Positions 26,453 through 34,083 of a stretch of DNA of 64,000 nucleotides are shown one piece after another. The position numbers and the translations under genes are program-made. A model generated the notes under the pieces. The model was not told the origin of the DNA, did no database searches, and saw only the letters and a list, made by a program, of their open reading frames with translations. This DNA comes from Bacterioplanoides pacificum (GTDB lineage: Bacteria; Pseudomonadota; Gammaproteobacteria; Pseudomonadales; Oceanobacteraceae): NCBI RefSeq assembly GCF_042648445.1, contig NZ_JBHRYB010000003.1, positions 186,001 to 250,000 of the forward strand. The letters are read 5' to 3'. The stretch's first letter is position 1, and the number at the start of each line of letters is the position of its first letter.

Positions 26453-27772
26453 TTACAGCACCATCGCTGCAACCCAACCGGCCGCTAATAACGGCAGGTT
26501 AAAGTGCAGAAAGGTCGGGATCACAGTGTCACGCATATGGTTATGCTGGCCATCCGCATTCAGACCTGCGGTTGGCCCCAGGGTGGAATCCGACGCCGGT
26601 GAACCGGCATCGCCCAGAGCTCCGGCAGTACCAACCAGGGCAATAATCGCCAGCGGGCTGAAGCCCATCTGCAGGCATAACGGCACATAAATGGCCGCAA
26701 TAATCGGAATGGTGGAAAACGAAGAACCAATGCCCATGGTCAACAACAGACCCACCACCAGCAACATCAATGCTGCCAGCGCTTTATTGCCGGCCAGCCA
26801 GTCGGAAGCGCCATTCACCAGAGTATCGATATGGCCGGTGGTTTTTAATACCTCGGAAAAACCCGATGCCGCAATCATGATAAAACCGATCGACGCCATC
26901 ATTTTCATACCATCAACCAGCACACCGTCAGACTCGTGCCAGCGAATCACACCGGTGGCGGAGAACAATAAAAAGCCGGCCATCGCCCCCAGTACCATCG
27001 AATCGGTGTACAGCTGGGTGACAAACGCCGCAACAATCGCCGCACCGGCAACCCACAGTGATTTGGCGTTGTAGCCCTGCTCGGTATGTTCGGTTCGTTC
27101 AACCGCCTGCATATCGTAACTGCGCTTACCGCGGTAGCTGAATAACACCGCAATCAACAAGCCTGCCACCATACCCAGTGCCGGAATCGCCATGGCTTTC
27201 ACCACCGACAGACCTTCGACATCCAGCCCGGCAGCGGCCACTTTACCGAGCAGAATTTCGTTCAGGTAGATGCCACCAAAACCCACCGGCAGGAACATAT
27301 ACGGCGTCACCAGACCAAAGGTTAAAACACAGGCGACCATTCGGCGGTCCATCTGTAAGCGAGTCATCACTAATAACAGTGGCGGAATCAGAATCGGAAT
27401 AAAGGCGATATGGATCGGAATCAGGTTCTGGGAAGAAATGGCCACCAACATCAGCAGAAACAACAGCCCCTGGCCGAGCCAGTGACTGGTCTGTTCGTCA
27501 CTTTTGCCAATCCGGCTGAGGATTTTATCCGCCAGCAGATGGGGCAAACCCGATAACGAAATGGCCACGGCAAAACCACCCAGCAAGGCGTAACTCAGTG
27601 CGATCCCCGCACCACCACCAATGCCGCTGTTAAAGGCTTTCAGCGTGGTCTGCATATCCAGACCACCAATCCAGCCACCTACAAACGCTGCGACAATCAT
27701 CGACAGCATGACATGCATCCGTGCCAGGCTCAGCGCCAGCATCAGCACCACGGCAATAATTACTGCATTCAT
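26453..27772 (-). CDS. Na+/H+ antiporter-family membrane protein
   Basis: 439 residues with about eleven hydrophobic segments. The N-terminal MHVMLSMIVAAFVGGWIGGL, the GGGAGIALSYALLGGFA segment, the SSQNLIPIHIAFIPILIPP re-entrant-like segment and the C-terminal GDAGSPASDSTLGPTAGLNADGQHNHM block are typical of the NhaC/YuiF-like family annotated as Na+/H+ antiporters or amino acid transporters. Substrate specificity is unproven for this branch. It is followed on the same strand by the lipase gene after a gap with an inverted repeat. Confidence 0.8.
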   Translation of the reverse strand: MNAVIIAVVLMLALSLARMHVMLSMIVAAFVGGWIGGLDMQTTLKAFNSGIGGGAGIALSYALLGGFAVAISLSGLPHLLADKILSRIGKSDEQTSHWLGQGLLFLLMLVAISSQNLIPIHIAFIPILIPPLLLVMTRLQMDRRMVACVLTFGLVTPYMFLPVGFGGIYLNEILLGKVAAAGLDVEGLSVVKAMAIPALGMVAGLLIAVLFSYRGKRSYDMQAVERTEHTEQGYNAKSLWVAGAAIVAAFVTQLYTDSMVLGAMAGFLLFSATGVIRWHESDGVLVDGMKMMASIGFIMIAASGFSEVLKTTGHIDTLVNGASDWLAGNKALAALMLLVVGLLLTMGIGSSFSTIPIIAAIYVPLCLQMGFSPLAIIALVGTAGALGDAGSPASDSTLGPTAGLNADGQHNHMRDTVIPTFLHFNLPLLAAGWVAAMVL

Positions 27773-27799
27773 TTTAATTCTCCGGAGTTGGACACACCC

Positions 27800-27841
27800 G
27801 CGCGCCGTACAATAACTGACCGCCCGGACAGAACGGCGCGC
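27800..27841. repeat. Inverted repeat upstream of antiporter gene
   Basis: GCGCGCCGT (27800-27808) and ACGGCGCGC (27833-27841) are perfect arms separated by 24 bases. A smaller TGCCTGAC/GTCAGGGCA hairpin follows at 27866-27886. Both are in the 141-base gap between the beta-propeller gene and the antiporter gene. Confidence 0.5.
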
Positions 27842-27913
27842 AAGGTATCACAACCACACAGCAATTGCCTGACCAATGTCAGGGCAGTCACAGCCTGAAT
27901 GCGGCATTGGCCG

Positions 27914-29875
27914 TTATCGCGGCACCACCCGCAGCAGCTGACCGTCCGAAAAGCCAACCACCACACTCTGGTCCGCCAACGAGTGGAGCTTGGTCACTTT
28001 TGGCGCCGCGTTCCCTAATAACAGGTGATCCTGTTGCAGCGGCAGTTCAATATGTTGTTCCGCCGCGCCGCCGGTCAGCGCCGTCAGGGTCAGGCAATAG
28101 CCGCCTTGCGGCGTTTTATGGCAGGTCAGCACCTGACTCTGATCGGCACTGAGGGCGGCACAATCAATTTCCAGCGGATATTCTTTCACCAGCAGGGTTT
28201 CTTCCGGATGATTGGCATCCGTCACCGCCAGCATAAAGTTGCCACCCTTCTGCCGGCTCGGCGCGTCATCGATATCACCGTATTCGAGGATCAGCGAATG
28301 GCTGGGAGAAACCGAGACCACCGGGTCATGTAATGGATGTAAACCACAGCTGTAACGCATTGAGTAATGGCTCAGTGGCGTGACTTCATGACTGGCCAGG
28401 TCGTAGCGATAACGGTCACCACCGCGACTCTGCAGTAACACCGCGCCGTCGATCAGCTCAGCGGCAATCACAGTGAAGTCAATTTTGTGATCACTGAGAA
28501 CCTCACCACTATCCCGGTCCAGCTGCACCAGATGACCATAATGGCGGCGGCCACTGGCGGAGATATACAACAGCCGGCGGGTATCAATCACACACAAACA
28601 GGCCGCATCACCGGGCAGGCCGGTGGCTAACTTCTTAATGCGTTTACCCGATGCCAACGACACACAGCTGAGGCGGAAACCACAGTGCCAGAGTTCACCG
28701 GCCTCTTCATCCAGCGCGATGACATCGGCTCCGGGGACAAAATAACGCTGCAGCGCTGTTGGCTGATCCTGCTGCCAGACAAATGCCTGATTGCTGTTTA
28801 ACGTCAGCCACTGGCCGGCAGCGGTCAGCGGTATCAGCTGCTGTGCCTTACTGAATGGTGCCAGCGGGTGACTTGCCATACCATCAGCCAGCTGCCAGCG
28901 GTACAGCGCGTGATTCCAGTCACTGCAACACACGCTGCCACCATCGTGACTGAGCGAAACAAACTGAAACCACTCATCCGGTGAAGCAACACTCAGGCGC
29001 TGCTCCCCGGTTACGATGTCGCGTACACACAGTTCACGGTTTTCGCCATACGCCACATGGCCGGCGGTCATACTGGCGACCACCACGTTATCCCATTGCC
29101 AGCGCCACACTTCGTCGCCGGCGCTGGCATCTAACACCACAATGTCATTTGCCAGTTTAATCACTGCCCGGCCGCTGTGAACGCCCAGCAAGGTCATGTC
29201 AGCGTCACTTTTATACAGCGGCACGGCTTTCACAACACCAGCCGGCCAGCGATACAACACCTTGCCGCTGGCCGCCACTAAGGTATCGGCCGAATCCGCT
29301 TCAGCAGCCCAACACAGCGCCTTAATGGCACCCCGACTGCCCTTCAGCTGAGTCAGCTGGTTAGTATCACAATCCTGCAACCACAGGCGCTGGGTTTTAT
29401 CCTGCGTGGCATAAATCGCCAGCTGACTGCCGTCCGGGCTGAAGCGTAATAATGCCGCCGGCACCTCCAGCTCACTCTGATGGCACTGATTCAGCTCGTT
29501 ATCCAGCACTAGCAGCTGTTTATTTTTTAACCCCACGGCGATCCGGCTGCCATCCGGGCTGATCGCTACCGCACAGGTGTCGGTATCTAACAACACACTG
29601 TGACCCTGATCCAGCTGTGACAGGCAGGTCAGCGTCAGCTGATTGTCGTTGATAATCACCAGCTGGTTATCACGCTGGGCAAACGCCCGTACTTTTCCCG
29701 GGTACTGAGCCGCCAGCGGCAGACCGGTTTGCAGATCAATCACCTCGATCCGCTGGCGCCAGCGATCTTCAAAAGAAATCAGATAACGATCGTCGTCACT
29801 GTGAAAAATCTGGCTGCGGTCGTTAGCCAGGCGCCATCCGCTGGCGCCGTATACGGATACAGAAGGGGTTGTCAT
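27914..29875 (-). CDS. Cytoplasmic beta-propeller (WD40-like) protein, paralog 2
   Basis: 653 residues without signal peptide. It is made of repeated beta-strand blades with recurring ISPDGSRIAVGLKNKQLLVLD, FSPDGSQLAIYA and LSHDGGSVCCSDW patterns, as in WD40/quinoprotein-like propellers (probably two propellers by length). It is a clear paralog of the gene immediately upstream: both start with YGAS.WRLA...FHS.DDRYL and end with VVGF.DG. No partner gene identifies a role. It follows the first paralog after 82 bases on the same strand. Confidence 0.75.
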   Translation of the reverse strand: MTTPSVSVYGASGWRLANDRSQIFHSDDDRYLISFEDRWRQRIEVIDLQTGLPLAAQYPGKVRAFAQRDNQLVIINDNQLTLTCLSQLDQGHSVLLDTDTCAVAISPDGSRIAVGLKNKQLLVLDNELNQCHQSELEVPAALLRFSPDGSQLAIYATQDKTQRLWLQDCDTNQLTQLKGSRGAIKALCWAAEADSADTLVAASGKVLYRWPAGVVKAVPLYKSDADMTLLGVHSGRAVIKLANDIVVLDASAGDEVWRWQWDNVVVASMTAGHVAYGENRELCVRDIVTGEQRLSVASPDEWFQFVSLSHDGGSVCCSDWNHALYRWQLADGMASHPLAPFSKAQQLIPLTAAGQWLTLNSNQAFVWQQDQPTALQRYFVPGADVIALDEEAGELWHCGFRLSCVSLASGKRIKKLATGLPGDAACLCVIDTRRLLYISASGRRHYGHLVQLDRDSGEVLSDHKIDFTVIAAELIDGAVLLQSRGGDRYRYDLASHEVTPLSHYSMRYSCGLHPLHDPVVSVSPSHSLILEYGDIDDAPSRQKGGNFMLAVTDANHPEETLLVKEYPLEIDCAALSADQSQVLTCHKTPQGGYCLTLTALTGGAAEQHIELPLQQDHLLLGNAAPKVTKLHSLADQSVVVGFSDGQLLRVVPR

Positions 29876-29957
29876 AAACTTTTATCTGATAAAGAATTCA
29901 ATAGTTAGGTTAATCAATAACACTACAATAAAGCACGCCAGCGACCTGCGCGTCACG

Positions 29958-31967
29958 TCACAGATTCAGATCAAGCTGCACAAAGCGGCCGTCATCAAAG
30001 CCGACGATCACAGCCTGGTTGTGCGCCAGCGGGCGGATAAAATCAGGCCGTGGTGCCAGATAACCGAGCGGCTGAGGCCCTTGTGCCAGTGGCAGGTCTG
30101 AGAGTTCAGCGGTGCAAACATCGTTCAACCCGGTGATACACAACTGATAACCGCCAGCAGCATCCTTATGGACGGTCAGCACCCGGCTTTCATCGGCGCT
30201 GAAACAAGCCAGCAGAATCTCACTCGGGTACTGCTTTTCCAGCACTAACTGCTGGTTATTGTGCAGATCCACCACCCGCAACCAACACAACCCACACGAC
30301 TGTTCGGCAGCCGGTTGCAGATCGCCATATTCCAGCAGTAAACGGTGGCACGGCGACAACGAATTCACCGTCACCACACCCGGCTGCATGGTCGCATCGT
30401 AGTGGCGCTGATAATGCGACGCCTGAATCAGCTGCAGGCTCTGCAGACAGACGCGATAACGATCACCATTAGCGCTTTGCAGCCATAACTGTTGCTCCGC
30501 CAGACAGGCGGCAACGATATCCGGCGGCAGCGCCAGCTGGTTTAACCGCTCGCCGCTGTCACGCTGTATCAGCAACAGCTGACCGTGTTTGAGGAAATCG
30601 CAGGCTGAGATATACAGCAGCCGCTGCTCATCCGCCAATAACAGACAAGCCGGGTCACCGGGCGGCAAGGTGACTGTCAGCCTGCGCAGTAACGTACCGT
30701 CTGTCAGCGAATAACAGCCCAGCTGCTCACCCTCCACAGCCCAGAATTGTTGCTGTGTGTCATCGACAACCAGCAAACGGCAATCCGCCAGTGGCAACTG
30801 GCGCAGCGGATAGCGCTGACCGGCCTGCCATAACAACAACTGTTGTGGATGCTGCGTCAGCCACTGCTGAGAATCCGCCAGCGGATACCACTGCTGCAGC
30901 GAATCCGCCGCGGCCAGCGGATGACTGGAATCGCCCTGCTCCAGCGACCAGCGATACAAAGCCCGATCCCAGCTGGAAGCACACAGAGAGCGACCATCGT
31001 GGCTGAGCGACAACTCATCAAACGCCCGGGCCGGAGAACGGAAGCAGGCCAGCTGCTGTTGGCTGACGATATCCAGCACCTGCAACAAGCCGTTTTCGAC
31101 ATAAGCCAGGCGGCCGCTCTGCAACGCCACACCCACCGCCGGATCGTAATCCCGTTGCCACAGCGGCTCAGCCGTATGCCAGTCGAGCGCCACTAATTGC
31201 TGTTGTTGGGTAAAAATCAGCCGCTGCTGATCGGCACCAATCAGGCCAACAGCGCTGTCGGCCTGATACCAGAGCTGTAACCGGGAGGAGCCGGATTGCC
31301 AGCGGTACAGTTGCTTACCACAAGCCAGCAGTAATTCATGCTGATACCAGCACCAGCCCGCCAACGAACCCCGCGCACCACTCAGCCGCGTCAGTTGCGA
31401 CGGTTCCTCCAGCAGCCAGATACGCTGACTGCGCCCGGCTGCGGCATATATGGCCAGCTGCCCGGCGTGTGGATTAAAACTCAGTTGCAGCGCAGGTAAC
31501 TCCAGCTGATGACGCTGTACCTCGTTCAGCGCCTGGTCGAACAACAGCAATAAGCCGTTCTCCAGCGCCACCGCGATACGGCTGCCACAAGCACTGATCG
31601 CCAGCGCACAGGCCGGGGCAAGCAGCTCACAACTGCGGCCCTGATGCAGCTGGTTTAGCGGCGCCAGCGTCAGCCGCTCGGCCTGTACCACAGCCAGCTG
31701 ATTATTGGCTTCGGCAAAGGCCATAAAGCGATGAGGATGGGGTTCGCCGCTGTGTGGATCAAAGGTTTGCCGGTGCTTACAGCGCTCGTCGTAGGGATAT
31801 TGCTGCGCCGCCGGCTGGCCAGTGCTGAGGTCGATCAGCTCGACAAACTGCCAGGCGCTGGCATAACACAACAGGTAACGATCATCAGCGCTGTGAAACA
31901 ACTGATTGTGGCGGCTGGCCAGACGCCAGGCGCTGGCACCGTAGGAATGAATTGCAGGAGGGGTCAT
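29958..31967 (-). CDS. Cytoplasmic beta-propeller (WD40-like) protein, paralog 1
   Basis: 669 residues, no signal peptide, unusually rich in glutamine and leucine. Blades recur as ISACGSRIAVALENGLLLLFD, FNPHAGQLAIYA and LSHDGRSLCASSWDRALYRW. It aligns over its full length with the next gene; a main difference is an insert of about 25 residues after residue 58 with several His and Pro (DERCKHRQTFDPHSGEPHPH). It lies 29 bases downstream of the LysE-family exporter gene, so the three genes may be one transcript. Function is unknown. Confidence 0.75.
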   Translation of the reverse strand: MTPPAIHSYGASAWRLASRHNQLFHSADDRYLLCYASAWQFVELIDLSTGQPAAQQYPYDERCKHRQTFDPHSGEPHPHRFMAFAEANNQLAVVQAERLTLAPLNQLHQGRSCELLAPACALAISACGSRIAVALENGLLLLFDQALNEVQRHQLELPALQLSFNPHAGQLAIYAAAGRSQRIWLLEEPSQLTRLSGARGSLAGWCWYQHELLLACGKQLYRWQSGSSRLQLWYQADSAVGLIGADQQRLIFTQQQQLVALDWHTAEPLWQRDYDPAVGVALQSGRLAYVENGLLQVLDIVSQQQLACFRSPARAFDELSLSHDGRSLCASSWDRALYRWSLEQGDSSHPLAAADSLQQWYPLADSQQWLTQHPQQLLLWQAGQRYPLRQLPLADCRLLVVDDTQQQFWAVEGEQLGCYSLTDGTLLRRLTVTLPPGDPACLLLADEQRLLYISACDFLKHGQLLLIQRDSGERLNQLALPPDIVAACLAEQQLWLQSANGDRYRVCLQSLQLIQASHYQRHYDATMQPGVVTVNSLSPCHRLLLEYGDLQPAAEQSCGLCWLRVVDLHNNQQLVLEKQYPSEILLACFSADESRVLTVHKDAAGGYQLCITGLNDVCTAELSDLPLAQGPQPLGYLAPRPDFIRPLAHNQAVIVGFDDGRFVQLDLNL

Positions 31968-31996
31968 TGCCGTGCTTTCTGAAAAAGAGATAAAAA

Positions 31997-32626
31997 TCAG
32001 GCCGTTTTATGGCTGTAACTGGCCATCAGGCCCGCTGCCGCGACGAACATAGCGCCAAAGATGCGGTTTTGCAGTTTCTGGTGACGTTCGCTTTTCATCC
32101 AGCGCGACAGCACCGAGGCCAGGCTGGCGTAGCCCACCATCACCAGGATATCGACCACAATCAGCGTGCTGCCCATGATGCTGTACTGCAACGCCTGATT
32201 CGCGGCCAGAGGATCAACAAACTGCGGGAACAATGCCAGCAGAAAGACCGTCGCTTTCGGGTTGGTCAGATTCACAAACGCCGCCTGCCAGAACTGGCGG
32301 CTGCGGCTTTCATTCACACCGGCCTGCACTTCCAGATTGAGCGTTGCCTGGGTCCACTTCTGATAACCGAGGTACACCAGATACAACACACCAAACCACT
32401 TGATCAGCTCGAACGCCAGTTGCGACTGCGACAACAACGCGCCTAAGCCAACCCCCACCAACACCACCTGTAAGCCGTAACCCAGCTGTAACCCCATAAT
32501 CGCCGGCAACGCCCCTTTTACACCGTAACGCAACCCGGTACTCATGGTATTTACTGCACCGGCACCGGGTGATAGCGAAATCAGGATAGCGGCGGCGAGA
32601 AACGCCAGGAACAACTCTAAGGCCAT
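31997..32626 (-). CDS. LysE/RhtB-family amino acid exporter
   Basis: 209 residues, six hydrophobic segments. The N-terminal LSPGAGAVNTMSTGLRYG block (around residues 18-35), GVLYLVYLGYQKW near 80 and FVNLTNPKA near 120 are hallmarks of RhtB-type exporters of homoserine, threonine or homoserine lactones. The exact substrate cannot be assigned. The upstream region has two direct repeats that look like a regulator site, but no regulator gene is beside it. Confidence 0.85.
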   Translation of the reverse strand: MALELFLAFLAAAILISLSPGAGAVNTMSTGLRYGVKGALPAIMGLQLGYGLQVVLVGVGLGALLSQSQLAFELIKWFGVLYLVYLGYQKWTQATLNLEVQAGVNESRSRQFWQAAFVNLTNPKATVFLLALFPQFVDPLAANQALQYSIMGSTLIVVDILVMVGYASLASVLSRWMKSERHQKLQNRIFGAMFVAAAGLMASYSHKTA

Positions 32627-32690
32627 AACAGCTCCACAACAAAAACAGACGATAAGACAGCCTGCACTGTACCCGAGCAGACTGTTCTGG

Positions 32691-32720
32691 TTAAGAGACA
32701 GTTTTGTAATTAAGAGACAG
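32691..32720 (-). promoter_or_regulatory. Tandem operator-like repeats upstream of exporter gene
   Basis: TTAAGAGACAG occurs at 32691-32701 and again at 32710-32720, a 19-base period, 65-94 bases upstream of the exporter start. Direct repeats of this kind are typical of MocR/GntR-type regulators that often adjoin LysE genes. The regulator is not present here. Confidence 0.5.
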
Positions 32721-32754
32721 TACAGCGGCTGGTGATTTGGTGGTGGTGGGATGT

Positions 32755-33081
32755 GAGCTGAATTTCATAAGGGCTCAGGGAAAGGATGAACTTATCCTTC
32801 CTGGCCCGGCACTGGATCTGTTGCTGAATATTCTGGGCGAAATTTCCCAGAGTAATGCGGTTAACGTGATGCCAGTTCATGCTGAACTCAGCACTTAGGA
32901 AGTAGCCAATTTACTGAATGTCAGCCGTCCGCATCTGGTGCAATTGCTGGAAAATGGTGAGATCGGTTTTACTAAGGTTGGAACACATCGGCGAGTGTTG
33001 GAAAAAGATGTGATCGCCTACAAACATGCAACCGATGCCAAACGCACTGAAGCTCTGGATGAGCTGGCCGAAATCGCATAA
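32755..33081 (+). pseudogene. Decayed excisionase-type antitoxin gene
   Basis: Reading codons from 32755, the conceptual product includes LLLNILGEISQSNAVNV, then MPVHAELST, an in-frame TAG at 32896-32898, then EVANLLNVSRPHLVQLLENG and VGTHRRVLEKDVIAYKH, ending LDELAEIA with TAA at 33079-33081. This is the pattern of HTH (excisionase-family) antitoxins that pair with PIN toxins. The amber replaces what is usually glutamine in LTTQEAA (CAG to TAG). There is no convincing start codon at the 5' end. After it, a good ribosome site and ATG 33098 open only an 8-codon frame, probably the stump of the toxin gene. Confidence 0.72.
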
Positions 33082-33128
33082 CTCAAAGGAGTGGGATATG
33101 ACTGATGGCCAAATTCGCCACTAAACGC

Positions 33129-33869
33129 TTAGCTATTTTGCCACCAGCTAGGTGGAGAGTCTGGCTCGCTACCGATAACAGATTTCAATTTACTGACTAT
33201 ATCAAAAGACTTTTTTCCATCAATATGAGTCTCTAAATCTGCATCTACATTTCCCCATAGAGGGTCAAGCACGACATCGACACCATGGGTTCGAGCCAAC
33301 TTTGCAGCAGGAACAAAGTCTGCATCACTCGCGATAAGAACAATCGTATCAGCATGTTTATTCAAAGTAATTGTTGTGATGTCCACACCAATTTTTGTAT
33401 CAACCGCTTTTTGCTGGCACTGATAGTGAAAATCATCATTCGTTAAATCTTCAAAATTACGATCACCTTTGAGTAAATCTTTTAAAACCAAGCTGTTTAT
33501 TTGCCACTCCCCATGATTAGAGAGTTTTCCCATTCTCAATGCCAGCTTTCTGCTTTTAGCCAAAGTCTTGTGAAGCTGAGTTTGAAATTTATAACTTTCT
33601 TCACTTTTACAATTTCGAGTAGGAGGCGTCTGCTGACCAGCGAGAGGCAGCGGATAACGTAGTTGCTTATCCAAAGGTGGGGCATCGTAATAATAAATCC
33701 GATAGAGCTCGTTTCGATTTAACTCAGTCTGGTGTCCTTGTACCAGTTGGTACAGAAGGTCATTACAATTTCGCACTGTTAGCTGATGGCTATTGAAATA
33801 CGTTCGATGGAAGTATTTAACTCTCCGAATGAAATAACCACCATCAACTAAGAATGCAATTTTCTTCAT
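33129..33869 (-). CDS. NYN-domain (LabA/DUF88-like) putative ribonuclease
   Basis: 246 residues from MKKIAFLVDGGYF, chosen because GTGGAGAT lies 6 nt before it; an ATG-like start 11 codons upstream would lie inside the leader hairpin. The PIN-like NYN fold shows conserved acidic positions: D9 (FLVDGGYF), the aspartates of VDTKIGVDI, and SDADFVPAAK. NYN proteins are usually metal-dependent RNases. It has its own promoter and a structured leader (see 33885-33943). It sits between gyrB and the dead antitoxin gene, in a small AT-rich accessory patch. Whether it is a toxin, a defence protein or housekeeping is unknown. Confidence 0.8.
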   Translation of the reverse strand: MKKIAFLVDGGYFIRRVKYFHRTYFNSHQLTVRNCNDLLYQLVQGHQTELNRNELYRIYYYDAPPLDKQLRYPLPLAGQQTPPTRNCKSEESYKFQTQLHKTLAKSRKLALRMGKLSNHGEWQINSLVLKDLLKGDRNFEDLTNDDFHYQCQQKAVDTKIGVDITTITLNKHADTIVLIASDADFVPAAKLARTHGVDVVLDPLWGNVDADLETHIDGKKSFDIVSKLKSVIGSEPDSPPSWWQNS

Positions 33870-33884
33870 TTTATCTCCACAAAC

Positions 33885-33943
33885 AAAAAAGCCTCGAACC
33901 ACGGCTACCCTCTAACTATTTGGGTAGGCGCTGTTCGAGGCCG
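33885..33943 (-). ncRNA. Short structured leader RNA ending in a terminator-like U-run
   Basis: On the minus strand GCCTCGAAC (33941-33933) pairs with GTTCGAGGC (33899-33891), with an inner CTACCC/GGGTAG stem (33927-33922 with 33910-33905), followed by six U (33890-33885). It lies directly between a promoter and the ribosome site of the NYN gene, so transcription could stop here to give an RNA of about 58 nt or read through. Confidence 0.6.
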
Positions 33944-33949
33944 AATTAG

Positions 33950-33979
33950 AATATAGCTCTCGATCCCATTGCTAGTCAA
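33950..33979 (-). promoter_or_regulatory. Sigma-70 promoter for leader RNA/NYN gene
   Basis: TTGACT (33979-33974), 18-base spacer, TATATT (33955-33950) on the minus strand; the predicted start, about 33943, is at the foot of the leader hairpin. Confidence 0.65.
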
Positions 33980-34018
33980 TATATTTCCTTTTCTCGGAAA
34001 TAGTTACCTCCAAATTGT

Positions 34019-34050
34019 ATTAAAAAGGGAGCCATTGGCTCCCTTTTAAT
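34019..34050 (-). terminator. Terminator of gyrB
   Basis: AAAGGGAGCC-AAT-GGCTCCCTTTTTAA on the minus strand, 34 bases after the gyrB stop. Confidence 0.88.
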
Positions 34051-34083
34051 ACTCAGCTTTCGCTTAAGAAATACCGCCCTGAA

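Noticed and set aside
25317..26477. Longer lipase start at 26477
   Set aside because: It would place 63 Cys/Arg-rich residues before a clear signal peptide and overlap the antiporter gene; the start at 26288 is preferred.
33098..33124. Eight-codon frame after the antitoxin pseudogene as a gene
   Set aside because: It has a good ribosome site, but the peptide is too short and is best read as the stump of a lost toxin gene.
33885..33943. tRNA or tRNA-like gene (GTTCGAGGC resembles a T-arm)
   Set aside because: It is only about 50 nt, with no D-arm or anticodon arm; two nested stems and a U-run fit a leader/terminator better.
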